Below, one piece after another: positions 38,865-46,570 of a stretch of DNA of 64,000 nt. How positions within the stretch are numbered: the first letter of the stretch is position 1; the number at the start of each line of letters is the position of its first letter. The DNA comes from Cellulosimicrobium cellulans (GTDB lineage: Bacteria; Actinomycetota; Actinomycetes; Actinomycetales; Cellulomonadaceae): the NCBI RefSeq assembly GCF_007679345.1, contig NZ_VEGH01000008.1, positions 1 to 64,000 of the forward strand, read 5' to 3'. The notes under the pieces are model-generated. The model was not told where the DNA came from and did no database searches. It saw only the letters and a list, made by a program, of their open reading frames with translations. A program made the position numbers and the translations under genes.

Positions 38865-39260
38865 TCAGGGGCGGGCGACCATGGCGTCCGCGTGCCGGAC
38901 GATCCAGCCCATCAGCGGCAGCAGGTGGTCCGCGAGCTCGCGGCCGAGCGGGGTCAGCGAGTAGTCGACCCGGGGCGGGATCGACGGCGTGGCCTCGCGG
39001 AGCACCAGGCCGTCGGCCTCCAGGGTGCGGAGCGTGGAGGCGAGCATCTTCTCGCTGATGCCCTCGACGAGCCGGCGCAGCTCGCCCCAGCGGAGCGTGC
39101 GTTCGGACAGCGCGACGAGGACGAGCACGCCCCACTTGCTGGTCACGTGGTCGAGCACCACCCGGCTCGGGCACGCGGAGGCGAGGACGCCGTCCGTGAG
39201 CAGGTCACCCAGAACCGATCCGGCGACGGCCGGAGCCGTGTCCTCGATGCTTACCGCCAT
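38865..39260 (-). CDS. HxlR family transcriptional regulator
   Basis: A 131-residue winged-helix regulator. Key segments: CPSRVVLDHVTSKWGVLVLVAL, RWGELRRLVEGISEKMLASTLRTLE and DYSLTPLGREL. A cysteine early in the domain (ACPSR) is typical of redox- or aldehyde-responding HxlR proteins such as HypR and YodB. It is divergent from an NmrA-like reductase, which it likely regulates. ATG at 39260. Confidence 0.93.
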   Translation of the reverse strand: MAVSIEDTAPAVAGSVLGDLLTDGVLASACPSRVVLDHVTSKWGVLVLVALSERTLRWGELRRLVEGISEKMLASTLRTLEADGLVLREATPSIPPRVDYSLTPLGRELADHLLPLMGWIVRHADAMVARP

Positions 39261-39265
39261 GCCAG

Positions 39266-39286
39266 TACCTTACGCGAAAGTGGGTA
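39266..39286. promoter_or_regulatory. candidate HxlR operator
   Basis: TACC (39266-39269) and GGTA (39283-39286) form an inverted pair around an AT-richer centre in an otherwise very GC-rich gap. The spacing resembles known HxlR sites (GTAC...GTAC-like). It lies six bases upstream of the HxlR start, and the divergent reductase starts 96 bases away. Confidence 0.4.
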
Positions 39287-39381
39287 TCGGCGAGCGGGAA
39301 GGGTGGGTGCAGGCCGCCCGTTGGGGGAGGTGCCGGACGCGTCAGGCGGCCGGCCCCGTCCACCTTCGGAGGAGCTCCACC

Positions 39382-40245
39382 ATGTCGATCGTCGTCACCG
39401 GCGCCACCGGCCACCTCGGCCGCCTCGTCGTCACCCACCTGCTCGCCGACGGCGTCCCGGCCGACCAGATCGTCGCCGCGGGCCGCCGCACCGAGACCCT
39501 CGCGGACCTCGCCGGGCGCGGCGTGCGGGTCGCCGCGCTCGACTACGGGAAGCCGGAGACGATCGCCGCCGCGCTCGAGGGCGCCGAGACCGTGCTCCTG
39601 GTGTCGGGCAGCGAGGTCGGGCAGCGCGTCGACCAGCACCGCGCCGTCATCGAGGCGGCCAAGGCCGCCGGCGTGCGCCGCCTCGTGTACACGTCCGCGC
39701 CGAAGGCCGACACCTCGCCGCTGGTGCTCGCCCCCGAGCACAAGGCCACCGAGGAGATCCTCCGCGCGTCCGGCCTCACCTTCACCATCCTGCGCAACGG
39801 CTGGTACACGGAGAACTACCTCGGCGACGTGCAGCAGGCGCGGGAGACCGGCGAGATCGTCGGCTCGTTCGGCGACGGCAGGGTGGCGTCCGCCCCGCGC
39901 GACGACTTCGCCGCGGCGGCCGCCGTCGTGCTGCGCACCGAGGGCCACGACGACGCCGTGTACGAGCTGTCCGGCGACGCGGCGTGGGGCTTCGACGAGC
40001 TCGCCGCCGCCGCGTCCGAGGTGCTGGGCCGCCCGGTGACGTACCGCGCGGTGTCCTCCGAGCAGCGCCGCGCCGACCTGACCGCCGCCGGTCTGGACGA
40101 GGGCACGGTCGGCTTCGTCGTCGCCCTGGAGGAGAACACCCGCGACGGCCTGCTCGCCGAGACCCCGGGCGACCTGTCCCGCCTGATCGGCCGCCCGACC
40201 ACCCCGCTGGTCGACGCCCTCCGCGCCGCGCTCGCCCAGGCCTGA
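39382..40245 (+). CDS. NmrA-like NAD(P)-binding protein, quinone oxidoreductase 2 (QorB) type
   Basis: A 287-residue atypical SDR. The N-terminal VTGATGHLGRLVVTHLL is the dinucleotide motif; LVYTSAPKAD and TILRNGWYTENYLGDV are characteristic of QorB/NmrA-like reductases. GGAGGAGCTCCACC precedes the ATG at 39382. It probably reduces quinones with NADPH under HxlR control. Confidence 0.92.
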   Translation: MSIVVTGATGHLGRLVVTHLLADGVPADQIVAAGRRTETLADLAGRGVRVAALDYGKPETIAAALEGAETVLLVSGSEVGQRVDQHRAVIEAAKAAGVRRLVYTSAPKADTSPLVLAPEHKATEEILRASGLTFTILRNGWYTENYLGDVQQARETGEIVGSFGDGRVASAPRDDFAAAAAVVLRTEGHDDAVYELSGDAAWGFDELAAAASEVLGRPVTYRAVSSEQRRADLTAAGLDEGTVGFVVALEENTRDGLLAETPGDLSRLIGRPTTPLVDALRAALAQA

Positions 40246-40253
40246 CCGCTTCC

Positions 40254-40327
40254 CGCCGAGAGAGGACCGCCGCGCCGAGGTAGGGCCCGCCCCGGTCCTA
40301 TCTCGGTGCCGGGGTCCTATCTCGGCG
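40254..40327. repeat. nested CGCCGAG inverted-repeat element
   Basis: Four 15-bp copies. Two are direct (40254-40268 CGCCGAGAGAGGACC; 40273-40287 CGCCGAGGTAGGGCC) and two inverted (40294-40308; 40313-40327, the latter reading CGCCGAGATAGGACC on the minus strand). Outer and inner copies can pair to give a nested hairpin. It follows the reductase stop and precedes an F420-type gene. The core matches the element at 31424-31497. Confidence 0.8.
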
Positions 40328-40390
40328 AGTGATGGCCGCGACGGAGCGCTCCGGATGCCGGGGCGGCCGGTCGGTGTGAGGCTCGATCGC

Positions 40391-41401
40391 ATGACGCGAT
40401 TCGGGTACACCCTCATGACCGAGCAGTCCGGGCCGAAGCAGCTCGTGGGGTACGCGGCCGACGCGGAGGAGCGCGGCTTCGACTTCCTCGTCTCCTCCGA
40501 CCACTACTTCCCGTGGGTCGACGAGCAGGGGCACGCGCCGTACGCGTGGTCGCTGCTCGGCGCGGTCTCCCAGGTGACGTCCCGGGTCGACCTGATGACG
40601 TACGTGACCTGCCCGACCGTCCGGTACCACCCGGCCGTCGTCGCGCAGAAGGCCGCCACCCTCGGCGTCCTCTCCGACGGCCGGTTCACCCTGGGCCTCG
40701 GCGCGGGCGAGAACCTCAACGAGCACGTGGTCGGTGAGCGCTGGCCGGCGGTCGGGGAGCGGCACGACATGCTCGAGGAGGCGATCGAGATCATCCGGTC
40801 GCTGCTCGACGGCGACCGGCTGACCTTCGACGGCGTGCACTTCCGCACCGACTCCGCCCAGCTCTGGGACCTCCCGGACACCCGGGTGGAGATCGGCGTC
40901 GCGGTGTCCGGCGCGCAGTCGGTGTCCCGGTTCGCCCCGCTGGCCGACCACCTGGTGGCGACCGACCCCGAGGCGGACCTGCTGTCCTCGTGGGACGAGG
41001 CCCGCGCCCAGGCCGCGCACGCGATCGGGGGCGAGACCCCGGCGCCGTCGCGCAAGATCGGCCAGATCCCGATCTCGTGGGATCCTGACCTGGCCACGGC
41101 GAAGGAGCGCGCGCACGAGCAGTTCCGCTGGTTCGCCGGCGGCTGGCACGTGAACGCGGACCTGCCGACGACCGAGGCGTTCGACGCCGCCAGCCAGTTC
41201 GTGCGGCCGGACGACGTCGCGGAGACGATCCCGTGCGGTCCGGACCTCGACGCGATCGTCGCCAAGGTCCAGCCGTACTGGGAGGCCGGGTTCACCGACA
41301 TCGCGCTGGTCCAGGTCGGCGACCAGGCGCAGCAGCGGTTCCTCGACGAGGTCGCCGGTCCCCTGCTGGAGAAGCTCCGGGCCGCTGCGCCGTCGTCCTG
41401 A
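40391..41401 (+). CDS. LLM class F420-dependent oxidoreductase (FGD-like)
   Basis: A 336-residue luciferase-like TIM barrel of the F420-dependent glucose-6-phosphate dehydrogenase-like subgroup. Segments: RFGYTLMTEQSGPKQLV, FDFLVSSDHYFPW, VTCPTVRYHPAVVAQKAATL, GRFTLGLGAGENLNEHVVG. It uses coenzyme F420, consistent with an actinobacterium. ATG at 40391; GTG at 40376 is an alternative. Substrate unknown. Confidence 0.92.
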   Translation: MTRFGYTLMTEQSGPKQLVGYAADAEERGFDFLVSSDHYFPWVDEQGHAPYAWSLLGAVSQVTSRVDLMTYVTCPTVRYHPAVVAQKAATLGVLSDGRFTLGLGAGENLNEHVVGERWPAVGERHDMLEEAIEIIRSLLDGDRLTFDGVHFRTDSAQLWDLPDTRVEIGVAVSGAQSVSRFAPLADHLVATDPEADLLSSWDEARAQAAHAIGGETPAPSRKIGQIPISWDPDLATAKERAHEQFRWFAGGWHVNADLPTTEAFDAASQFVRPDDVAETIPCGPDLDAIVAKVQPYWEAGFTDIALVQVGDQAQQRFLDEVAGPLLEKLRAAAPSS

Positions 41402-41462
41402 ACCGGATGTTTGCGCAACTGTGGGGTTGCGCACCCGTCGAGTTGAGAGGGAGGTGCGGCCG

Positions 41463-41828
41463 ATGGCCGTCACCGCGTTCCAGGACCTGCCCCTGGCCGA
41501 CCGCGACCGGGAGTGGGACGGCGCCGCCGCCGAGAAGCGCGTCCGCGCGTGGGCCGGCGCCGAGGACGAGCCGAACGAGAAGTACCGCGACGCGCACGTC
41601 TGGTACGACGCGGACGCCAAGGGCAACTTCACCGCGTACAAGCTGCTGATCGCCGACGTGGTCGGGGGGAAGCTCGTCGCCGTGCCGCGCGGGGTGTTCG
41701 CCGCGGCGGCCGTCATGCAGGGCTCCCGGGGCGGCGTCGACCTGCCGGCGAAGGACGTCGACCGGGTCAAGAGCCACCTCGCGAAGTACTACACGAAGCT
41801 CGACGACACCCCGCCCTGGGAGGACTGA
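41463..41828 (+). CDS. hypothetical protein resembling the domain found beside phage prohead proteases
   Basis: A 121-residue soluble protein. The C-terminal part, VMQGSRGGVDLPAKDVDRVK then SHLAKYYTKLDDTPPW, resembles the short module that follows prohead protease domains in some phages. The N-terminal part has REWDGAAAEKRVRAWA and FTAYKLLIADVVGGKLVAVP. The usual protease His/Ser motifs are not visible. ATG at 41463 follows GGGAGG. No other phage gene is near, so this is probably a domesticated stand-alone copy. Function unknown. Confidence 0.75.
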   Translation: MAVTAFQDLPLADRDREWDGAAAEKRVRAWAGAEDEPNEKYRDAHVWYDADAKGNFTAYKLLIADVVGGKLVAVPRGVFAAAAVMQGSRGGVDLPAKDVDRVKSHLAKYYTKLDDTPPWED

Positions 41829-41831
41829 GAG

Positions 41832-41851
41832 CGGGCCGGGTCGCCGGCCCG
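41832..41851 (+). terminator. hairpin after the orphan phage-like gene
   Basis: Perfect 8-bp stem CGGGCCGG / CCGGCCCG with a GTCG loop, three bases past the stop codon. Confidence 0.6.
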
Positions 41852-41920
41852 TCGGGGACCGCCTCTCCGCACCCGCGTGCGGGGGTGTCCCGGCTCGCGG
41901 TCGACGGGGGTGCGGACGCC

Positions 41921-41942
41921 CCGATTCGGGCACCCGAATCGG
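41921..41942. promoter_or_regulatory. 22-bp palindrome upstream of the VIT1-like gene
   Basis: Perfect 10-bp inverted repeat of CCGATTCGGG with a CA centre. It lies 47 bases upstream of the VIT1-like start and is relatively AT-rich for this genome. It could be an operator for metal-responsive control or a compact hairpin. No regulator gene adjoins it. Confidence 0.45.
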
Positions 41943-41989
41943 CGCGGATCGCGTGACTCCGGGCTCCGGTGCGCCCACGATGGAGCACC

Positions 41990-43120
41990 GTGCCACCCAC
42001 CGACCAGGCCCCCGGGGCCCCCGCCGTCGCGCCCACCGCCCGCCAGGTCCGCCGCTGGCGCCGCTACCTCGCGGACGAGCGCGCCGAGGCCGCCGCCTAC
42101 CGCGACCTCGCGTCGCGCCGCACGGGCGAGGAGCGCGCCATCCTGCTCGCGCTCGCCGACGCCGAGAAGCGGCACGAGCAGCACTGGCTCGACCTGCTCG
42201 GCGACCGCGTGGGGCGGCCGCTGCCCGGTGACATCCGGTCGCGGGTGCTCGGCGCGCTCGCGCGGCGGTTCGGCGGGGTGTTCGTCCTGGCCCTGGCCCA
42301 GCGCGCCGAGGCGCGGTCCGGCTACGGCGACGAGGCCGACGCGACGCCCACCATGGCCGCGGACGAGCGGATCCACGAGGAGGTCGTCCGCAGCCTGGCG
42401 ATGCGCGGCCGCAGCCGGATGTCGGGCACGTTCCGCGCCGCGGTGTTCGGCGCCAACGACGGCCTCGTGAGCAACCTGGCGCTGGTGCTCGGCATCGGCG
42501 CGAGCGGCGTCGCGACGTCCACGGTCCTGCTGACCGGCCTCGCGGGCCTGCTCGCCGGCGCGCTGTCGATGGGCGCGGGCGAGTACGTCTCCGTGCGCTC
42601 GCAGCGCGAGCTGCTCGAGGCGTCCCGGCCCAGCGCGCAGGCCAGGGAGGCGCTGCCGCACCTCGACCTCGACGCCAACGAGCTCGCGCTGGTCTACCGG
42701 GCACGGGGGATGGGCGCGGACGAGGCGCAGGCACGCGCGGCCGGCGTGCTCGCCGACCTCGCGGCGGTCGGCGGACCGTCGGCGGCGCTGCCGCCCCAGG
42801 AGGCGGTGGTCGCCGGTGAGGAGATCGACGAGCACGAGACCGTCGGCAGCGCCGTCGGCGCCGCGCTGGCGAGCTTCTGCTTCTTCGCGGCCGGGGCCGT
42901 CGTGCCCGTGCTGCCGTACCTGCTCGGCATGGAGGGGTGGAGCGCCGTGGCGCTGGCCTCCGGCCTGGTCGGTGTCGCGCTGCTCGGCACCGGCGCGACC
43001 GTCGGCGTGCTGTCGGGGTCGTCGCCCGCCAAGCGCGCGCTGCGGCAGCTGGCGATCGGCTTCGGGGCGGCCGCGGCGACGTACCTGCTGGGCCTCGCGT
43101 TCGGCACGTCGGCGGCGTGA
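41990..43120 (+). CDS. VIT1/CCC1 family iron/manganese transporter with ferritin-like N-terminal domain
   Basis: A 376-residue protein. The N-terminal rubrerythrin-like region (about 15-140) has E and ExxH positions for metal binding (DERAEAAAYRDLA; ADAEKRHEQHW; ADERIHEEVV). The C-terminal transporter has the family motif GANDGLVSNLALVLG and GALSMGAGEYVSVRSQREL, then three more helices. It probably exports or stores Fe2+/Mn2+. GTG at 41990 (GGAG four bases upstream) is chosen; GTG at 41969 is in frame. It precedes a siderophore-related gene. Confidence 0.9.
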   Translation: MPPTDQAPGAPAVAPTARQVRRWRRYLADERAEAAAYRDLASRRTGEERAILLALADAEKRHEQHWLDLLGDRVGRPLPGDIRSRVLGALARRFGGVFVLALAQRAEARSGYGDEADATPTMAADERIHEEVVRSLAMRGRSRMSGTFRAAVFGANDGLVSNLALVLGIGASGVATSTVLLTGLAGLLAGALSMGAGEYVSVRSQRELLEASRPSAQAREALPHLDLDANELALVYRARGMGADEAQARAAGVLADLAAVGGPSAALPPQEAVVAGEEIDEHETVGSAVGAALASFCFFAAGAVVPVLPYLLGMEGWSAVALASGLVGVALLGTGATVGVLSGSSPAKRALRQLAIGFGAAAATYLLGLAFGTSAA

Positions 43121-43128
43121 CGCGTCCA

Positions 43129-43152
43129 CCCTGTGGGATGTGTCACACAGGG
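43129..43152 (+). terminator. short hairpin after the VIT1-like gene
   Basis: 7-bp inverted repeat CCCTGTG / CACAGGG (43129-43135 with 43146-43152), ten-base loop, directly before the iron box. Confidence 0.45.
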
Positions 43153-43154
43153 GG

Positions 43155-43173
43155 TGAGGTAAGCCTTCCCTTC
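43155..43173 (+). promoter_or_regulatory. IdeR/DmdR-type iron box
   Basis: TGAGGTAAGCCTTCCCTTC matches 12 of 19 positions of the consensus TTAGGTTAGGCTAACCTAA, including the AGGT and CCT half-site cores. It lies 16 bases before the siderophore-interacting protein start. Iron-dependent repression of that gene is the expected outcome. Confidence 0.7.
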
Positions 43174-43189
43174 GGGTTACGGTGACGGC

Positions 43190-44131
43190 ATGACAGCGTC
43201 CACCGCCGCGCCGGCCGTCACCACGCCGTTCCGGTTCTTCGACGTCCGGGTGTCGCGGATCGTGGACCTCAGCCCCTCCTTCCGCCGGTTCACCTTCACC
43301 GGCGAGGACCTGGACCAGTTCGCCGACAACGGCTTCGACCAGCGCATCAAGCTGCTGCTGCCGCTGCCCTGCGGCTACGACGTCGTCCCGACCGGCGAGT
43401 CCTGGTACCTGCAGTGGCGCGACCTGCCGGACGAGCTCCGGCACCCGATCCGCACCTACACGGCGCGGACGGCCCGCAACGACGTCCGCGAGCTCGACGT
43501 CGACATGGTGCTGCACGGCGACGCCGGGCCCGCCTCCGCGTGGGCCGGCTGCGCGCAGGTCGGCGACTCCCTCGTCATCCTGGGCCCGAACCGCGAGCAC
43601 CCGGGCCCGTCAGGCGGCATCGACTTCGTCCCGCCCGCGCACGCCGACCGCCTGCTGCTCGCGGGCGACGAGACCGCGGCGCCCGCGATCGCCGGCATCC
43701 TCGAGCGGCTGCCCCGCGACGCCCGCGGCGAGGCGCTGATCGAGGTCCCCGTCACCGGCGACGCGATCCCGGTCGACGCCCCGGCCGGGGTGACCGTCCG
43801 CTGGCTGCCCCGCGACGGCGCCGCGCACGGCTCGCTCCTCGTCCCCGCGGTGCAGGCCGCGTGCAAGCGGCTCATGCCGCACGACGCCCCGCTGCCCGAG
43901 GGCATGGAGCTCGAGGACGTCGACATCGACGACGGCATCCTGTGGGAGGTCCCCGTGGACCACGCCACGGGCGAGCCGCTGCGGCAGTCCGCGGCGCTCT
44001 ACGCGTGGCTCGCGGGGGAGGCCGGGGCGATCAAGACGCTGCGGCGGCACCTCGTCGGGACGTGCGGGGTGGACCGGAAGGCCGTGGCGTTCATGGGGTA
44101 CTGGCGCGAGGGGCGGGCCGAGGGGGCCTGA
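43190..44131 (+). CDS. siderophore-interacting protein (FAD ferric-siderophore reductase)
   Basis: A 313-residue NAD(P)H:flavin-type reductase of the SIP family. The N-terminal FAD domain has [13 protein letters not shown] and [10 protein letters not shown] (the RxYTxR flavin motif). The C-terminal SIP domain has [20 protein letters not shown] and [11 protein letters not shown]. It releases iron from imported ferric siderophores by reduction. ATG at 43190 lies just behind the iron box. A perfect 16-bp palindrome at 44179-44194 downstream may terminate it. Confidence 0.94.
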   Translation: MTASTAAPAVTTPFRFFDVRVSRIVDLSPSFRRFTFTGEDLDQFADNGFDQRIKLLLPLPCGYDVVPTGESWYLQWRDLPDELRHPIRTYTARTARNDVRELDVDMVLHGDAGPASAWAGCAQVGDSLVILGPNREHPGPSGGIDFVPPAHADRLLLAGDETAAPAIAGILERLPRDARGEALIEVPVTGDAIPVDAPAGVTVRWLPRDGAAHGSLLVPAVQAACKRLMPHDAPLPEGMELEDVDIDDGILWEVPVDHATGEPLRQSAALYAWLAGEAGAIKTLRRHLVGTCGVDRKAVAFMGYWREGRAEGA

Positions 44132-44178
44132 GGGTCGCTGGCGCCTCGCGGACGTCGCGGCTGCCTCCTCGGCGCAGC

Positions 44179-44194
44179 CCCCGGGTACCCGGGG
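44179..44194. terminator. GC palindrome after the SIP gene
   Basis: Perfect 16-bp palindrome CCCCGGGTACCCGGGG, 48 bases past the SIP stop. It can form a cruciform or short hairpin; terminator role is inferred from position. Confidence 0.4.
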
Positions 44195-44227
44195 TGCCCC
44201 GACCGGGCGAAGCCGAGGTGGCGGGCG

Positions 44228-44233
44228 TAGAAT
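44228..44233 (+). promoter_or_regulatory. -10-like element of the LapA-like pair
   Basis: TAGAAT, 67 bases before the LapA-like start, fits the actinobacterial -10 TANNNT. No convincing -35 is seen 17-18 bases upstream. Confidence 0.35.
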
Positions 44234-44299
44234 GGGGTCAGCCCGGTGTCGAGGACCTCCCAGTGAGGCGACGACCCGGATCCAGCATCGGAGGGCGTC

Positions 44300-44659
44300 A
44301 TGCCCGTCCAGCCTGCTTCCCACTCGACTCCCACCCCCAGCCGCCAGCCTGCCGAGCCGACGGCGCAGGCCCCTCGCCCTGCCGCACCCGCCCGGGCCTC
44401 GGGCACCCGCACGAGCGCCGCGTGGTTCGGCATCTGCATCGGCGTGCTGGTCCTCGTCGCGCTCGTCGTGTTCATGCTGCAGAACACCGGGCCCGTCGCG
44501 GTCTCCTTCCTCGGCCTGAGCGGGACCGCGCCGCTGGCGCTGACGCTGCTGATCGCCGGACTCGGCGTCGGGATCGTCGTCCTGGTGTTCGCCTCCCTGC
44601 GGATCGGCCAGCTCCGCCGCCGCGCCGCCGGCGGTCGCCCGACCGGAGCGCGGCGATGA
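44300..44659 (+). CDS. LapA-like (DUF1049) membrane protein
   Basis: A 119-residue protein. A Pro/Ala-rich N-terminus (about 40 residues) is followed by two membrane helices around QNTGPVAVSFLGLSGTAPLALTL, the LapA_dom pattern (QN...V.F......PL.L). RIGQLRRRAAG ends it. The E. coli homologue takes part in lipopolysaccharide-assembly regulation; the actinobacterial role is unknown. GGAGG precedes the ATG. Confidence 0.88.
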   Translation: MPVQPASHSTPTPSRQPAEPTAQAPRPAAPARASGTRTSAAWFGICIGVLVLVALVVFMLQNTGPVAVSFLGLSGTAPLALTLLIAGLGVGIVVLVFASLRIGQLRRRAAGGRPTGARR

Positions 44660-45093
44660 CCGCCGACGGCGAGCTCGCCACGCGCGAGCAGCCCCTCCGG
44701 CTCGCCTCGATCCTGACCAGCGCCCTGCCGGCGCTGCTCGGGACGAGCCAGGCACCGACGCAGTACACCGTCCCGGCCGTGTTCTCGCGACAGGTGTCCG
44801 TGCCAGAGAAGGCGGCGATCGAAGGACCGGAGACCGTCCGCAGGCTCGCCGAGCGCGGCTACCCCCAGGTGACGCTGCAGGTCTCCGACCGGCGGCTGCT
44901 CATCGGGCGCACCAGCCTCGCGCAGCTCGAGGACGGGCTCGCACACGAGATAGCGCTGGCGCTGGCCGACATCGGGCGCGCCGTCTCCCGGCAGCGCGAC
45001 GAGCGCGCGGCCGCGGCGACCGCGCGTCAGTCCGCGGAGGCCGACCGCGCGGTCGACGTGCAACGGTCCGTCGACCGCATCAGCTTCGAGTAG
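44656..45093 (+). CDS. hypothetical protein coupled to the LapA-like gene
   Basis: A 145-residue soluble protein with no recognised family. The first part is moderately hydrophobic (LRLASILTSALPALLG); the middle is a beta-rich stretch (YPQVTLQVSDRRLLIG); and the C-terminal third is an alanine/arginine-rich helix suited to coiled coil. ATG at 44656 overlaps the upstream TGA (ATGA), so co-translation is likely. Confidence 0.7.
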   Translation: MTADGELATREQPLRLASILTSALPALLGTSQAPTQYTVPAVFSRQVSVPEKAAIEGPETVRRLAERGYPQVTLQVSDRRLLIGRTSLAQLEDGLAHEIALALADIGRAVSRQRDERAAAATARQSAEADRAVDVQRSVDRISFE

Positions 45094-45228
45094 GCGTGGC
45101 GGGCCGGGGGCGCGACCCGGGTCGAGCCCCTCGATCCGTGGCGGCGACGTGAGGCCGTGAGCGTCGCGCCCAGCGGCGGACGGCGTCATCACCGCCGCGG
45201 CCGTCGCCGGGCGGGCACGCCCTGCCGC

Positions 45229-45582
45229 TCAGGACCGCCACGTCGGCTCGAAGTCGGGGTGCCCCTCGTACAGCGACGCCATCGCGCGCAGGATCCGGTC
45301 CCCGACGTAGTGCACGCCGCTCTCGTGCCGCGAACCGGTCTCCCGCTCCATGTCCACGGTCTCGTCGAGCCCCGTCGCCTCGTACGCGAGGGCGATCAGC
45401 TCCCGCTGGACGCGGCACTCGGCCAGGACGCGCACCGGGTCCGCCGCGTCCCGGAGGTACACGGGGCCGTCCGCGCGCTCCGGTCCTCCGCTCGGGCCGA
45501 GGTGACCGCCGACCGCCAGCCGACGACGGGCGGCGGCCTCGCTCTCGCCGATGCGCGCGAGGAGGAACGTCGTGAGCGTCAT
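45229..45582 (-). CDS. DUF6221-like protein
   Basis: A 117-residue protein with the DUF6221 pattern common in streptomycetes and relatives: TLTTFLLARIGESEAAARR at the start, DPVRVLAECRVQRELIALA, and ILRAMASLYEGHPDFEPTWR at the end. Function unknown. ATG at 45582 is preceded by GAGGG. Confidence 0.8.
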   Translation of the reverse strand: MTLTTFLLARIGESEAAARRRLAVGGHLGPSGGPERADGPVYLRDAADPVRVLAECRVQRELIALAYEATGLDETVDMERETGSRHESGVHYVGDRILRAMASLYEGHPDFEPTWRS

Positions 45583-45628
45583 CGCCGCGCCGCCCTCGGA
45601 TCGGGATCGCTCCGGCACCCGGTTCCCC

Positions 45629-46066
45629 TCACCCGCCTGCGCGTGCCCGTTCCCGCCAGGCGTCGCGCCGGCCCCCCGCGTGCCGCACCGCCGCGGCCAG
45701 CAGCTCCAGCCGCCGCGCCCCCACGCGGGTCAGGTCACCCAGTCGCACCGCCGGCGCCGCGTCGACGTCGGACAGCGACGCGGCGAACAGCAGCACCCGC
45801 CGCTCGGAGGGGGACATCGGCCCGACGTAGGCGGAGACGGCCGCGAAGTCGATCCACGCGACGCCCTGCCCGCCCGCACGCCCCGGCGCGCGGCGCACCC
45901 ACGGGTGTGCCGGCTGCGCCAGGCCCGCACGGATCAGGAGCTCCGTGGCGGCCTCGAGCGCGTCGATCCCGCGCGCCCACGCGCGGAGCAGGTCGTGCAG
46001 CTGCCCGCCCTGCTCGGGCACCGATCCTGCGGGGCGGCGGTCGTCTCGTGGCGGGAACGTGGTCAC
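45629..46066 (-). CDS. hypothetical protein, no recognised family
   Basis: A 145-residue soluble protein: VTTFPPRDDRRPAG start, helix-rich middle (LHDLLRAWARGIDALEAATELL), WIDFAAVSAYVG and MSPSERRVLLFAASLSD segments, and an Arg/Ala-rich C-terminus. It lies 46 bases upstream of the DUF6221-like gene on the same strand and may be co-transcribed. Codon use matches its neighbours. GTG at 46066 is my choice; upstream sequence in the same frame reads as a decayed fragment. Confidence 0.6.
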   Translation of the reverse strand: MTTFPPRDDRRPAGSVPEQGGQLHDLLRAWARGIDALEAATELLIRAGLAQPAHPWVRRAPGRAGGQGVAWIDFAAVSAYVGPMSPSERRVLLFAASLSDVDAAPAVRLGDLTRVGARRLELLAAAVRHAGGRRDAWRERARAGG

Positions 46067-46259
46067 TCGCACGCGATCGCGTCGACGAGGTGCCGGACGC
46101 CGGCGGCGGGCATGAGCCCTGGGCGCCGGTCCACGGACCGAGGACGGGCGGGCACTGCTGGCAGGACGGGCATGACGCCCTCCGAACGAACGATCCGGGA
46201 CGAGGCGCACCGAGGGAGATGAGGTCGCTGCCGGGCTGCTGCCCAGGCTACGCCCCGGT

Positions 46260-46345
46260 CGTCCACGGTGGCCCCAGCCCGCGGCGAGCAGGTCGACCAG
46301 GCGCATCCCGCGGTCGCCGACGGTCAGCGCACCCGTGTCCCGCTG
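46260..46345 (-). pseudogene. possible remnant of an RsbW-like ATPase gene
   Basis: On the minus strand, 46271-46321 reads VGDRGMRLVDLLAAGWG. This is very close to the GGHGMRLVDALATAWG box of the intact ATPase at 8495-8902. The expected N-box upstream and KTVWFE downstream are missing. No open frame extends it sensibly, so it looks like a leftover piece of a GHKL anti-sigma gene. The rest of 46067-46570 shows no convincing gene, only GC-rich sequence. Confidence 0.4.
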
Positions 46346-46570
46346 CACCGGTGAGCCCGACTCGTGTCGACCACCTCCCCGTGACCCGACCGCCGGTCCC
46401 TGCTGCACCGGGGGCCCGCTCGCCGTGCCCGCGAGCGGGGGTCCCGACCCGTGCCGCGCATCCTTCCGGGTGACCAGACGCGTGAGCACCCGGTGCGGGT
46501 GCCGTCACGGCCGGGTGCTGGTCCGGTGCACGTGCCGCCGTGCCGGCGCCGGGCGGGCCAGGCTCTTCCC

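Noticed and set aside
41463..41828. Prophage remnant
   Set aside because: No integrase, capsid, terminase or attachment-site duplication is seen around this single phage-like gene.
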